40,607 nucleotides of DNA from an uncultured Gemmatimonadota bacterium (GTDB taxonomy: Bacteria; Gemmatimonadota; Gemmatimonadetes; Gemmatimonadales; GWC2-71-9): assembly GCA_946479805.1 (NCBI GenBank), contig CAMLHP010000002.1, positions 1 to 40,607 on the forward strand, given 5' to 3'. Below are positions 14,549 to 22,928 of the stretch, piece by piece. The notes under the pieces are model-generated. The model worked only from the letters and a program-made list of their open reading frames with translations. It did no database searches and was not told the DNA's origin. Both the position numbers and the translations under genes were made by a program. Position 1 is the stretch's first letter. Every line of letters begins with the position of its first letter.

Positions 14549-15891
14549 CTGTTGCAGTTATCGCACCCACTACACCGGTCCAGACGTTCGCCGAACCAGC
14601 CAATCAGCGCGGCCCGCCTGCAGCGTCCCGTGCGGGCGTAATGCTCCATCGCAGCGATGCGGCGGAGCGCGACCTTCTTCCGGCAGGCGATCCGCGTCCA
14701 GGCCACCGGCCCCGCCTCCGTGACCTCGTCCTTGAGCCGTTCTGCCGAGAGCCTGACGCCCTTGGGCACTCCTATCGGGTTGCCCTGCCAGATCCGCTCC
14801 AGGAGCTTCCTCGAGGGAAACGTCACCGACAGCTGCCTGCGATGAAGCGATCCATCGGAGCGGCCTGCCAGCAGGACGCACCGCGCAGGAGCGCCGTCCC
14901 GTCCGGCCCGGCCGGCCTCCTGGTAGTAGGACTCAGGCGTGGGTGGCATGGCCCAGTGCACCACCAGGCGGACATCGGGCTTGTCGATGCCCATGCCGAA
15001 GGCCGAGGTGGCCACCACGGTCGGCATGTCGCCAGCCAGGAACGCGCGTAGCCGCCGCTCCCGGATCTCGCGGTTGAGCCCCGCGTGGTACGCCACGGCA
15101 GGCCGGCCGCCGTGGCGGATGGCCAGCGCCAGCGTTTCGGTAGTCCGGCGGGTAGGCGCATAGACGATCGCGAGGCCATGCTCCTCGCGGAGCAGCTGCC
15201 GCAGAAGGCCGATTCTCTCTGGCTCGCGGCGCACTGCCCTGACCGCGAATGAAAGATTGCGACGGTCGAACGAATCGAGGTGCTGGTCGACCTTGCGCCC
15301 GATTCCGCCGAGTCCCAGCGACCTGACGATATCGTCGCGCACCTCGGGAGTGGCACTGCCGGTGAGCGCTATGACCGGCGGAGCGCCGAGGGTCGAGCGG
15401 GCATCTGCAATACGCCGGAACGCGGGGCGGAAGTCGTGGCCCCACTCCGAAATGCAGTGGGCCTCATCCACCGCCAGCAGGCTGATGCACGCCCGCCGAT
15501 CCATCAGCCGGGCCGCAAGCCGTGGCAGCCTCTCGGGCGAGGAGTAGAGCAGCCGGAGCGCACCGGATGCCGCGTCCGACAACGTCCGCCCGACACGATC
15601 AGGAGTCAGTTCTCCCGAGAGATGCTCGGCGTTCAAGCCTCGGGATCGTGCCGCCGAGACCTGGTCCTGCATCAACGAGATGAGGGGAGACACCACGACG
15701 GTGAGGCCGTCGAGGGTCAGTGCGGGAACCTGGAAGCAGACCGACTTGCCGCCCCCGGTCGGGAGAACCGCAAGGGTATCGCGCCCGGCGAGGACGCTTT
15801 GCACCACGCGTCGCTGGGTGGGGCGGAAAGCGTTGAACCCGAAGTGGTCCCTGAGCGCGGCGGTGGCCAGCTGCATGCGGTCGGAAAGAAG
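14539..15891 (-). CDS. recQ: ATP-dependent DNA helicase RecQ, short form
   Basis: A 3'-5' superfamily 2 helicase in recombination and repair. About 450 residues. FGFNAFRPTQRRVV is motif 0. Walker A is LPTGGGKS and the Walker B-containing motif is VDEAHCISEWGHDFR. ALTGSATPEV is motif III. AFGMGIDKPDVRLVVHW and YYQEAGRAGRDG are motifs V and VI. Cysteines of the zinc-binding region (RCRRAALIGWFGE, CSGCDNC) end the protein, so the winged-helix and HRDC domains of long RecQ proteins are missing. ATG 15891 is used; ATG 15876 is also possible and neither has a strong ribosome site. The last codons and stop are part of the heptamer repeat. Confidence 0.93.
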   Translation of the reverse strand, partial: LLSDRMQLATAALRDHFGFNAFRPTQRRVVQSVLAGRDTLAVLPTGGGKSVCFQVPALTLDGLTVVVSPLISLMQDQVSAARSRGLNAEHLSGELTPDRVGRTLSDAASGALRLLYSSPERLPRLAARLMDRRACISLLAVDEAHCISEWGHDFRPAFRRIADARSTLGAPPVIALTGSATPEVRDDIVRSLGLGGIGRKVDQHLDSFDRRNLSFAVRAVRREPERIGLLRQLLREEHGLAIVYAPTRRTTETLALAIRHGGRPAVAYHAGLNREIRERRLRAFLAGDMPTVVATSAFGMGIDKPDVRLVVHWAMPPTPESYYQEAGRAGRDGAPARCVLLAGRSDGSLHRRQLSVTFPSRKLLERIWQGNPIGVPKGVRLSAERLKDEVTEAGPVAWTRIACRKKVALRRIAAMEHYARTGRCRRAALIGWFGERLDRCSGCDNCNREK

Positions 15892-15965
15892 CATTCGACA
15901 ACATGCAGCCAGCAAGTCAAACAGCCGTCATCGGGATAACGCCAGCGTTTACCGCAAAACTGCAA

Positions 15966-16104
15966 CCGCAGATTGGCACTGCCGATTGTTCATGGAGCGC
16001 CTGACTCCGCTGCCGCTCCCACATGACTCACGATGGTCTTGTGGCAGCATGGCTCACTTGCGGAGCGCCGAGCAATCAGCAGCCCAAATCTGCGCAATCT
16101 GCGG
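15966..16104. repeat. Long imperfect inverted repeat between recQ and an outer-membrane barrel gene
   Basis: CCGCAGATTG (15966-15975) is the exact inverse of CAATCTGCGG (16095-16104). Further inward, CTGCCGATTG pairs in kind with CAATCAGCAG, and GGAGCGC faces GCGGAGCGC. Together they form a long interrupted stem in the 223-base gap upstream of recQ and just downstream of the barrel gene, with no gene inside. It could be a terminator for the barrel transcript, a structured RNA or a decayed miniature element. Confidence 0.6.
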
Positions 16105-16114
16105 CTGCAGTAAG

Positions 16115-16600
16115 CTATTCGCCCTGCCCGAAGCGCACTCCGCCACCCAGCTGAAGCTGGCTGGAGCCCGGGTCAAAGAACCGCTGGAACCTGGCATCCA
16201 CATACAGCCCCACCGGCGAGCCCCTCAGGTGGATGTTGGTGCCGGCACCGGCTCCGATGCCGAATTGGGCGTCGATGTCGCTGCCGTGCCGAAGCGCGGC
16301 ACCGCCCAGCAGGAATGGATGGATCGACGGCGATGCCGTCGTGAAGTGGTAGGCGATGTCGCCGTTCCACAGGAGATAGTTGCTGAACTCGTTGAAGATG
16401 TAGGCTCCGTCCACCCGGGCACCCCAGTTGCCGTTGGGGATGTAATCCACCTGCCCGCCGATGCCGAAGTCACTGCCTCCCTCGTCTTCCAGCGATATGA
16501 CCGGGACGATTCCGACTCCGAACCGGACGCCTTGCGCCTGGGCGGGCACAGCGCCGGCCATCGCAGACACAAGCACCAGAGCAGCGAGTCGATTTCGCAT
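16115..16600 (-). CDS. Outer-membrane beta-barrel protein (paralogue of 17409-17927)
   Basis: 161 residues with a signal peptide (RLAALVLVSAMAGAVPAQA). The mature part alternates hydrophobic and polar residues with aromatic girdles, as in an eight-stranded barrel. ISLEDEGGSDFGIGGQVDY, GARVDGAYIFNE, HPFLLGGAAL, FGIGAGAGTNIHL and VDARFQRFF all have close counterparts in the gene at 17409-17927. ATG 16600 has a Shine-Dalgarno (GAGGAG); the upstream extension is not protein-like. The function is unknown, perhaps structural or a small porin. Confidence 0.82.
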   Translation of the reverse strand: MRNRLAALVLVSAMAGAVPAQAQGVRFGVGIVPVISLEDEGGSDFGIGGQVDYIPNGNWGARVDGAYIFNEFSNYLLWNGDIAYHFTTASPSIHPFLLGGAALRHGSDIDAQFGIGAGAGTNIHLRGSPVGLYVDARFQRFFDPGSSQLQLGGGVRFGQGE

Positions 16601-16712
16601 ATATGCACTCCTCAGTAGGGGTACTGATCCGCGCAGCACGCCCGGATCACCCTGCCCTTGGAGCTTACCGCGCATGGGGTTACCGCGGCGGTGACGTGGG
16701 CCACAAGTGAAA

Positions 16713-16736
16713 CGGCCCCGCCCGAAGGCGGGGCCG
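16713..16736 (-). terminator. Hairpin terminator after the middle barrel gene
   Basis: A ten-base perfect stem, CGGCCCCGCC against GGCGGGGCCG, with a four-base loop (TTCG on the minus strand). It is followed on the minus strand by TTTCACTT. It lies 22 bases after the stop of the gene at 16759-17283. Confidence 0.7.
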
Positions 16737-16758
16737 ATACGGGCTGGGTCCCGCGTTT

Positions 16759-17283
16759 CTAGCGGGTGAAGAATGTGAAGCCGATAAGTGCGTTGAGCTC
16801 GTTGGTGTCGATGAAATCATCGTTCTCGAAGCTGTGGATGAACTGGCCCTCGATCCGGAAGCCGAACCGTTCGGTCTGCTGCATCCGAAGGCCGATCCCC
16901 GCACCAAGGCCGAACTGGGTCGAGGATTCGTCAAACGCGCTCACATATGTCACCTGCGGCAGCAGCGCCACGTACGGTCCGCGCCGGGCCTCGGAGAAGG
17001 CGAGCATGAAGGCCGGCGTGAGGTCGATCCCGGTGACGGTCTCGCCCTCGCCGGTTACCAGGCTCAGCAGGAACCTCGGCTCGATCGACATCCGCTCGCC
17101 GACGGGCACGCCAACACGGATGGACGTGGGAGTGGTGAGGGAGAACACGGTGCTGCCACCGCCGAACATGAGTCCAGCACCAACATCGGCACCCAGTTCG
17201 AGTCCCTCGGACTGCGCCGCGAGGGGCGCGGCTGCCAGCGACAGCGTCAGAACCATCGTGATTCCAGCCAGGCGCGTGCCCAT
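16759..17283 (-). CDS. Outer-membrane beta-barrel protein, second type
   Basis: 174 residues with a signal peptide (LAGITMVLTLSLAAAPLAAQ). Strands include LELGADVGAGLMFGGGS, VGVPVGERMSIEPRFLL, TPAFMLAFSE and FGLGAGIGLRMQQTERFGFR, ending in ALIGFTFFTR with a terminal aromatic-x-aromatic pattern of the kind recognised by BamA. Its sequence is not like the two flanking barrels. ATG 17283 is chosen because AGGAGG lies just upstream; a GTG at 17298 would sit inside that ribosome site. The function is unknown. Confidence 0.8.
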   Translation of the reverse strand: MGTRLAGITMVLTLSLAAAPLAAQSEGLELGADVGAGLMFGGGSTVFSLTTPTSIRVGVPVGERMSIEPRFLLSLVTGEGETVTGIDLTPAFMLAFSEARRGPYVALLPQVTYVSAFDESSTQFGLGAGIGLRMQQTERFGFRIEGQFIHSFENDDFIDTNELNALIGFTFFTR

Positions 17284-17349
17284 TGCCAGCCTCCTCACTT
17301 CAGGGTTGGAAAGGAAGGTGCCCGCCAGCCACTGAACAGGAGCAAGGAA

Positions 17350-17387
17350 AAGGGCCCGGCAAGTCGGTAACCGACCACCGGGCCCTT
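17350..17387 (-). terminator. Two-tier hairpin terminator after the third barrel gene
   Basis: The outer stem is AAGGGCCCGG/CCGGGCCCTT (17387-17378 with 17359-17350), and the loop holds a second perfect stem GTCGGT/ACCGAC. T-rich sequence (TTTCCTT) follows on the minus strand. It lies 21 bases after the stop of the gene at 17409-17927. Confidence 0.8.
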
Positions 17388-17408
17388 CCCTGCTACCTCC
17401 GGAATTGC

Positions 17409-17927
17409 TTAGTTGCCGCCGATAGCGAACTTCACACCCGCGTTCACGAGGATGCTGCTACCACCCGGGATGAGCTCAAGGCCCTCGCCCTTGTCGAAGG
17501 TCCGGATGAACCGGGCATCGACGAAGGGAGTGACCGGCGAGTTCTGGAGGTGGAAGTTGGCGCCTGCGCCGGCGGAGATGCCGAACTGGTTCTCGTCGAA
17601 CGAGTTGTAGCCAAACAGCGTGCCACCAGCCAGAAGGTACGGGTGCACCATTGACCCGTCCGAGGTCATGAACGTGTACATGACGTTGGCGTTGATGACG
17701 AACGTCTCCGGATCGAACAGGTAGTTACCGTCGAGCCGGGCGCCGAAGCCGTTGGCCCCAGCCCACTCGAATGACGCGCCGGCGCCGAACTCGGAGCCGC
17801 CTTCGTCTTCGAGGCTGAAGATGCCGACGCCGCTGACGCCGACCATGGTGCCCTGGGCCTGAGCCGGCGCCGCAAAAACTGCGGTCGCGAGCGCGAGAGC
17901 GGAAAGACCCTTCACGATGCCCTTCAT
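17409..17927 (-). CDS. Outer-membrane beta-barrel protein
   Basis: 172 residues with a signal peptide (GLSALALATAVFAAPAQAQ). It shares blocks FSLEDEGGSEFGAGASFEW, GARLDGNYLFD, VHPYLLAGGTLFG, QFGISAGAGANFHLQNSPVT and VDARFIRTFDKG with the gene at 16115-16600, so the two are clear duplicates separated by an unrelated barrel. ATG 17927 has GGAGG nearby; the longer frame upstream is not protein-like. It has the clearest promoter of the three barrels and its own strong terminator, so it is probably well expressed. Confidence 0.84.
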   Translation of the reverse strand: MKGIVKGLSALALATAVFAAPAQAQGTMVGVSGVGIFSLEDEGGSEFGAGASFEWAGANGFGARLDGNYLFDPETFVINANVMYTFMTSDGSMVHPYLLAGGTLFGYNSFDENQFGISAGAGANFHLQNSPVTPFVDARFIRTFDKGEGLELIPGGSSILVNAGVKFAIGGN

Positions 17928-18033
17928 GTTCCCTTCCTCCTGAGTCCCTGTGAACCTGCGAGAGGCCTGCGCTTCTCTTGCCCTGCCCTTCGGCCGCCAG
18001 TCGGCGGATATGCTCTGGTTCTGATAACCAGCA

Positions 18034-18061
18034 AAGTTAGCAAGAAATCGTGCCTGCGCAA
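18034..18061 (-). promoter_or_regulatory. Predicted promoter of the 17409-17927 barrel gene (TTGCGC-N16-TAACTT)
   Basis: Minus-strand TTG begins at 18061, and TAACTTTG follows at 18039-18032. The spacing from TTG to TAACTTTG is 19 bases, as in Bacteroidetes promoters. The predicted leader is about 100 bases. The rest of the 17928-18138 gap shows nothing else. Confidence 0.5.
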
Positions 18062-18138
18062 GCACCAAACGGTTGAAACGCTACTGTAAAGCCTTACCCG
18101 CAATACCTTTGCCAGAAACGGCACTCCTGCAAAAAGCG

Positions 18139-18333
18139 TCAACTATCCCGACGATCAGATTCGGATTCCGGGGATTCCCGGCCATCCCGCCGCAACCGAT
18201 TGCGTTCTGCAATCCGCCAGACAACTACCACCACGAGCAGCCCAATGGCCAGCCACCTTGCCGGGGCCACGTCAAGCGCCAAGCCTATTACTGCCAACAA
18301 GATACCCAGTACCCCCAGGGCCTGGCGAATCAT
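18139..18333 (-). CDS. Small membrane protein, last gene of the mutase operon
   Basis: 64 residues with two hydrophobic helices (ALGVLGILLAVIGLAL and WLAIGLLVVVVVWRIA) and a basic/acidic tail (RNRLRRDGRESPESESDRR). It is too short to assign a function. Its ATG overlaps the stop of the enoyl-CoA hydratase by four bases (ATGA), which supports it as a real translated gene. Confidence 0.65.
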   Translation of the reverse strand: MIRQALGVLGILLAVIGLALDVAPARWLAIGLLVVVVVWRIAERNRLRRDGRESPESESDRRDS

Positions 18334-19088
18334 CTCCCGAGGAACCCCTCGACGGCCTGCCGGAACTCCTGTGTGGCGCGTGCAACTGCATTCACCCGCG
18401 CCCCGGCCGCGATCCCCTCGGCAAGAGAGAGGCCGTCCTGCTCATGGAAGAGCTGCTTGGTGAGCGCCATGGCGCCGGGGGGGGCAGCCCTGAGCTCCCG
18501 GGCCAATACGGAGGTTCGCTCCGGAAGTTCCGCCGTGGCAACGACCTCGGTGATGAGTCCTGCATCCAGGGCAGCTGGTGCGGTCAGGGTCCGGCCCGAG
18601 GCAACAAGGTCGAATGCCAGCCGCTCCCCCACCTGCCTCCGGAGCAGGGCCATGACCATGGCGGGGACGAACCCCCGCCTGATCTCGGGAAACCCGAACT
18701 GGGCGTCTGCGGCTGCCACCACCAGGTCTGCGGCCGCCACCAGCCCGGCTCCCCCCGCCAGGGCCCGGCCCTGGACCGACGCGATGACCGGATACGGCAG
18801 TGACCTGAGCCGGAGAAAGAGGTGCCCCAGCTCGAGGGCGTCATGCTCGTTCTCGGAGAGGGTCCGGTCGCGGGACTCCAGCAACTCGGCGAGGTCGGCA
18901 CCGGCGCAGAAATCGGGGCCCTCACCCTTGAGGACAACCACTCGAACCCCGCTGTCGAGGTCGGCTTGCTCCAGTTCGGCGTGAAGCGCGGTGATAAGCG
19001 CTCGTGAGAGGGCGTTACGCTTTCCGGGCCGGTCGAGCGTGAGGGTGAGGATGCCGTCGGCCAATTCCCGGCGAAGTGGTGCGCTCAT
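18330..19088 (-). CDS. Enoyl-CoA hydratase/isomerase family protein
   Basis: A crotonase-fold enzyme, 252 residues. TLDRPGKRNALS opens the domain. The first oxyanion-hole segment is GPDFCAGADLAELLE and the second is GRALAGGAGLVAAADLV. The catalytic Glu region is AQFGFPEIRRGFVPAM (one Glu is clear; the second site near VGERLAF is less so). Crotonases of this style include methylglutaconyl-CoA hydratase (LiuC) and the AtuE isohexenylglutaconyl-CoA hydratase. Next to AtuA and carboxylase genes, hydration of a branched unsaturated acyl-CoA is the best inference. It overlaps both neighbours by four bases. Confidence 0.88.
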   Translation of the reverse strand: MSAPLRRELADGILTLTLDRPGKRNALSRALITALHAELEQADLDSGVRVVVLKGEGPDFCAGADLAELLESRDRTLSENEHDALELGHLFLRLRSLPYPVIASVQGRALAGGAGLVAAADLVVAAADAQFGFPEIRRGFVPAMVMALLRRQVGERLAFDLVASGRTLTAPAALDAGLITEVVATAELPERTSVLARELRAAPPGAMALTKQLFHEQDGLSLAEGIAAGARVNAVARATQEFRQAVEGFLGR

Positions 19089-19465
19089 GGCGCCGGCCGA
19101 CTGCGCAGGGCCCGCGCCAGCGCGGCGGGAACCGGCACTTCCAGCCTGAGGAGCGCGGTCGAGAACACCTTGCCCTGCGCGTCGGTCTTGAGCGAGATGG
19201 TACCCCCGCCGTCCAGCGCGCCGTGCAGCAGGAAATTGAGCGCGTTGAGGTTGGGCAGCTCGAACCGCTCGACACTCTTCACCATGCCGCGAAAATGGCG
19301 TGCCACCCGTGCCACCGTTACCTCCCGGACAAGCAGCGGGTAATACTCCGGCTCCAGAGCGATGAGCCCGACGTTGGCGGTGTCACCCTTGTCACCCGAG
19401 CGCGCATGGGCCAGGTAGCGCAATTGCATTGGTGTGGTGGTGGCTGACCGCTTCTTCACCGGCAT
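19085..19465 (-). CDS. AtuA C-terminal domain-like protein, separate subunit
   Basis: 126 residues. The core LRYLAHARSGDKGDTANVGL, then YYPLLVREVTVARVARHFRG, NALNFLLHGALDGGG and SLKTDAQGKVFS, is the small ferredoxin-fold-like domain that in Pseudomonas AtuA is fused to the C-terminus. Here it is a separate gene right after the large AtuA part. ATG 19429 may be the true start, since 12 basic residues precede the conserved core. Its biochemical role is unknown. Confidence 0.8.
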   Translation of the reverse strand: MPVKKRSATTTPMQLRYLAHARSGDKGDTANVGLIALEPEYYPLLVREVTVARVARHFRGMVKSVERFELPNLNALNFLLHGALDGGGTISLKTDAQGKVFSTALLRLEVPVPAALARALRSRPAP

Positions 19466-19487
19466 GCCATTCTCCCGCGCCAGTTCT

Positions 19488-20858
19488 TCACGATTCGAGG
19501 ATCTCGACCTTGATGTGCGGCTCCACGGCGCGGCGGTCGATGAGCGCCGGCCAGTAGGCCACTATCTCCTCCACCTGAGGCCGGCCGCCGGCAAAGCCGG
19601 TCACGCTGGGCGGACCGGTGAGCACCAGAGGCGCGATCTCGCGGGTGAAGCGCTCCACCGGCGCCTTCTCCCGTGAGCGCACCCCTACGCGGAGCTGCAC
19701 TTCGGGCGCGTCGCGAGAAACTTCGCCCGCAAGCGGCCCGTGGGTCGCATTCGCCCCCACATATTCCGTGAGCACCTGCTCGAACTCGAGGCCCAGGTCC
19801 CTGAGCCGCTGCCTCAGGATCCGGTCTGCGGCCTTCGCCTTCTCCAGCGCGTCAGGCCAGGAGTAGACCAGCGTCCCCACTGCCTTGTAGCCGTAGAACC
19901 AGGCGATCGAAACCTTGAGCATGTGGGTCCGGGGACCGCCGGTGACGCCGGAGACCGCCACCCGGTTGCGCCCCTGCTGCGCCAGGCGAATGCTGGTGAA
20001 ATCCGCGACGCCGTCGGGGGTGATGTAGTTCCGCGGGTCGCCCATCTCGTACACCAGCTGCTCGGTTACCGAAGGCACATTCACAATGCCACCGGAGCCA
20101 TCGTGCTTGGTGATGACGAAGCTGCCATCTGCCGAGACTTCGGCGATGGGGAATCCCGGGTCGGCGAGTCCCTTCACCTTCCGCCAGTCGCGGAGCAGGT
20201 TGCCGCCCGAGGCCTGTGCACCGCACTCTATGATGTGTCCTGCGACCGTGCCCGCGGCGATCAGGTCCCAGTTGTCGTGGTCCCACCCGAACTCATGCAC
20301 CAGAGGGCCAAGCGTAAGTCCGGTGTCGGTGACCCGCCCGGTGATGACGACCTGCGCTCCCTGGCCCAGCGCAGCTGCAATCGGTGCCATGCCGATGTAG
20401 GCGTTGGCCGAAAGGACCTTGTCGCGGATGTCGGAGAGCGGCCGTCCGGTGTCCATGTCCCGCAGCTCATGCCCCGCTTCAAGCAGCTCGTCAAGCCGGC
20501 TCAGCAGGTCGTCGCCGCTCACCAACCCCACCTTCACGTCCAGTCCCTGCCGGCGGGAGGCGGCCAGCACCGCCTCGGCGCACCCGCGAGGGTTTACGCC
20601 TCCAGCGTTGGACGTGACCCTGATGCCCTTCTTCACCAGCGTCGGAAGGATCCGCTCGATGACCTGGGGGAAGTCGCGGGCGAATCCCGCCTCCGGGTTG
20701 CGCGACTTCTGCTTCTGCATGATGGACATGGTGACTTCGGCCAGGTAGTCCATCATCAGGTAGTCGATGGGCCCTCCCTCGACCTGGCGCACGGGGGCCT
20801 CGAGCCAGTCGCCCCAAAATCCCTGCCCCGCCGCTACCCGCACCGTTCGTTGGCTCAT
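19488..20858 (-). CDS. AtuA family protein (DUF1446), large domain
   Basis: 456 residues. [20 protein letters not shown] starts the domain, followed by [75 protein letters not shown] and [12 protein letters not shown], all typical of AtuA of acyclic terpene (citronellol/geraniol) use. The molecular activity of AtuA is not established. ATG 20858 overlaps the carboxylase stop (ATGA) and has GGAG eight bases upstream. It is split from its C-terminal domain, which is the next gene. Confidence 0.88.
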   Translation of the reverse strand: MSQRTVRVAAGQGFWGDWLEAPVRQVEGGPIDYLMMDYLAEVTMSIMQKQKSRNPEAGFARDFPQVIERILPTLVKKGIRVTSNAGGVNPRGCAEAVLAASRRQGLDVKVGLVSGDDLLSRLDELLEAGHELRDMDTGRPLSDIRDKVLSANAYIGMAPIAAALGQGAQVVITGRVTDTGLTLGPLVHEFGWDHDNWDLIAAGTVAGHIIECGAQASGGNLLRDWRKVKGLADPGFPIAEVSADGSFVITKHDGSGGIVNVPSVTEQLVYEMGDPRNYITPDGVADFTSIRLAQQGRNRVAVSGVTGGPRTHMLKVSIAWFYGYKAVGTLVYSWPDALEKAKAADRILRQRLRDLGLEFEQVLTEYVGANATHGPLAGEVSRDAPEVQLRVGVRSREKAPVERFTREIAPLVLTGPPSVTGFAGGRPQVEEIVAYWPALIDRRAVEPHIKVEILES

Positions 20859-22468
20859 GGGCGCTCCGGCAGCACGTAGGGGCCGAGATGGGAGCCGCTC
20901 CATTCAGCGGTCACCGAAAGCAGGAACGCCAGGGTCGCCCGGGTTTCCTCCGGCGTGACGATGGCATCCACATATCCACGCGCTGCGGCATAGCGGGCAT
21001 CGAGCTGGTGCTCGTAGTCCTCCCGCATCGATTCCACCGCCCGGGCCACCTCAGCCGACGGCTTTTTCCCCTCACCCCGCGCCTTGTCGAGCGTGGGACC
21101 GTGCACCGCCATGACCGCCGATTCCCCTTCCATCACCGCCATGCGTCCCGTGGGCCAGCTGATGATGAAGTCGGGATCAAAACCCTGCCCTGCCATTGCG
21201 TAGTAGCCCGCACCCGAGGCGTGATTGACCGTCAGCACCAGGCGCGGGACATGGGCGGTGGCCATGGCCTCGACCCACCGCGCGCCGGCGCGAATGATGC
21301 CCGAGTGCTCGGCCTCGGGCCCCACCATGAACCCGCTCACGTCCTGCACGAAGAGTATCGGCATCCCTTCGCGGTCCGCGGTCTCGATGAAGTACGCCAC
21401 CTTCTCGGCGCTGCCGGTGTAAATGATCCCGCCAAAGCGGGGCCGCTCGCCCTCGCGGCCCTTGATGAGCCCCCGCTGGTTGGCTATGACCGCCACGCGA
21501 TGCCCTTCGATGGCGGCATGGCCGCAGAGCATCTCCCCGGCGATGTCGGGCTGGAACTCGTCGAGCTCACCCCCGTCCAGCAGGCAGGCGAGTACGTCGC
21601 GCATGTCGTACGAAAGCCGGTGGTCGTGCGGCAGGATGTCGTAGAGGTCGTCGGCTCGGCGGCTCGGCGGCTCGGCGGCGGCCTTTCCAGCGGCGGCTGC
21701 CCGGCGTGGCAGGCGGCCCACGTACTCACGGATCCGCTCCAGGCAGTCACCATCGTTGGCGGCGCGGTAGTGGGCCACCGCGCTGACGCTGGTGTGGGCG
21801 CTGGCACCGCCCAGCGTCTCGGCATCCACCACCTGGCCGGTGGCGCCCTTCACCAGGTTGGGACCGCCGAGCCCCATGAAGCTCGTCCCTTCCACCATGA
21901 AGATCACGTCCGAGAGCGCCGGCAGGTAGGCGCCTCCCGCGACGCAACTCCCCATGACGGCCGCGATCTGGGGGACCTTGAGGTAGCGCCGCATCAGCGA
22001 GTTGTAGTAGAAGATGCGTGCGGCGCCGTACTGGCCGGGGAAGACACCTCCCTGATATGGAAGGTTCACCCCGGCGCTGTCGACCAGGTAGATGATGGGG
22101 ATCCGCTCGCGCATGGCGACTTCCTGTGCGCGCAGCATCTTGCGAATTGTCTCGGGCCACCACGAGCCCGCCTTGACGGTGGCATCGTTGGCCACGACGA
22201 CGCATGGCCTTCCAGCCACCATGCCCACGCCGGTGATGACCCCGGCGGCGGGCGCCTGTCCGTCGTACTGGTCATGGGCCACCAGCAAGCCGAGCTCGAA
22301 CCACGGAGCGTCGTGGTCGAGCAGCGCGCGCACCCTTTCCCGCGGCGCGAGTTGGCCCCGGTCGTGCATTCGCTTGACCCGCGCCTCGCCACCGCCCTGC
22401 TCGAGGCGGGTGGCGAGCGCGGCGTACTCGCGGGTCAGCTCACGCAAGCGGCTGGCGGCTGCTGCCAC
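20855..22468 (-). CDS. Acyl-CoA carboxylase carboxyltransferase (beta) subunit
   Basis: 537 residues, both crotonase-like halves. N-half: [57 protein letters not shown] and [21 protein letters not shown]-half: [58 protein letters not shown] and [15 protein letters not shown]. It is related to methylcrotonyl/geranyl-CoA carboxylase beta and to glutaconyl-CoA decarboxylase alpha, and the substrate cannot be fixed from sequence. No biotin carboxylase or biotin-carrier gene lies in the window, so that subunit must come from elsewhere. The linker between halves ([18 protein letters not shown]) contains a slipped octamer. It starts with GTG four bases after icmB. Confidence 0.9.
   Translation of the reverse strand: MAAAASRLRELTREYAALATRLEQGGGEARVKRMHDRGQLAPRERVRALLDHDAPWFELGLLVAHDQYDGQAPAAGVITGVGMVAGRPCVVVANDATVKAGSWWPETIRKMLRAQEVAMRERIPIIYLVDSAGVNLPYQGGVFPGQYGAARIFYYNSLMRRYLKVPQIAAVMGSCVAGGAYLPALSDVIFMVEGTSFMGLGGPNLVKGATGQVVDAETLGGASAHTSVSAVAHYRAANDGDCLERIREYVGRLPRRAAAAGKAAAEPPSRRADDLYDILPHDHRLSYDMRDVLACLLDGGELDEFQPDIAGEMLCGHAAIEGHRVAVIANQRGLIKGREGERPRFGGIIYTGSAEKVAYFIETADREGMPILFVQDVSGFMVGPEAEHSGIIRAGARWVEAMATAHVPRLVLTVNHASGAGYYAMAGQGFDPDFIISWPTGRMAVMEGESAVMAVHGPTLDKARGEGKKPSAEVARAVESMREDYEHQLDARYAAARGYVDAIVTPEETRATLAFLLSVTAEWSGSHLGPYVLPERP
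21653..21676. repeat. Three exact octamer repeats inside the carboxyltransferase gene
   Basis: GGCTCGGC occurs three times in tandem. The 24 bases keep the reading frame and encode part of the Ala/Pro/Arg linker between the two enzyme halves. This is the coding counterpart of the short-unit slippage seen in several intergenic gaps. Confidence 0.85.
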
Positions 22469-22472
22469 GCGC

Positions 22473-22916
22473 TCAGTCGGCGAGATTTTCGGCCGCCCAC
22501 GACTCTATGTAGTCGATCAGCGCCGAAGTGGGCGTGCCCGGCCCGAAGAGCTGCCCCACTCCGCTGGCCTTGAGCGTTGCCATGTCGTCCTCCGGGATGA
22601 TGCCGCCGCCGGTGAGCAGCAGGTCGGGACGTCCCGCTTCGTTCAGCAGTTCCCGGACCCTGGGAAAGAGCGTCATGTGGGCGCCCGAGAGTATCGAGAG
22701 CCCGACGACATCCACATCCTCCTGCACCGCCGCACGGGCGATCATCTCCGGGGTCTGGTGCAGCCCGGTGTAGACCACCTCCATGCCGGCATCGCGGAGC
22801 GCAGCGGCCACTACCTTCGCGCCCCGGTCGTGGCCGTCGAGCCCCGGCTTGGCCACGAGCACGCGGACGGGGCGGGCAAGGTGCCGGGCCTGGGTTTGAG
22901 TATCAAGGGTCGTCAT
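22473..22916 (-). CDS. icmB: B12-binding subunit of an acyl-CoA mutase (IcmB-like)
   Basis: 147 residues, the size of IcmB. It carries the base-off cobalamin motif [10 protein letters not shown] (DxHxxG, with the His that ligates cobalt), then LSILSGAHM (SxL) and [12 protein letters not shown] (GG). [20 protein letters not shown] is characteristic of the methylmalonyl/isobutyryl-CoA mutase family. It would pair with the large subunit encoded at 24136-25821, with one unrelated gene between them. It has an AAGGAA ribosome site. Confidence 0.92.
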   Translation of the reverse strand: MTTLDTQTQARHLARPVRVLVAKPGLDGHDRGAKVVAAALRDAGMEVVYTGLHQTPEMIARAAVQEDVDVVGLSILSGAHMTLFPRVRELLNEAGRPDLLLTGGGIIPEDDMATLKASGVGQLFGPGTPTSALIDYIESWAAENLAD

Positions 22917-22928
22917 TCGGTTCCTTGT

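Noticed and set aside
14539..15891. Truncated recQ pseudogene
   Set aside because: The protein is short but has all helicase motifs and the zinc cysteines with no frameshift, so it is a short RecQ form.
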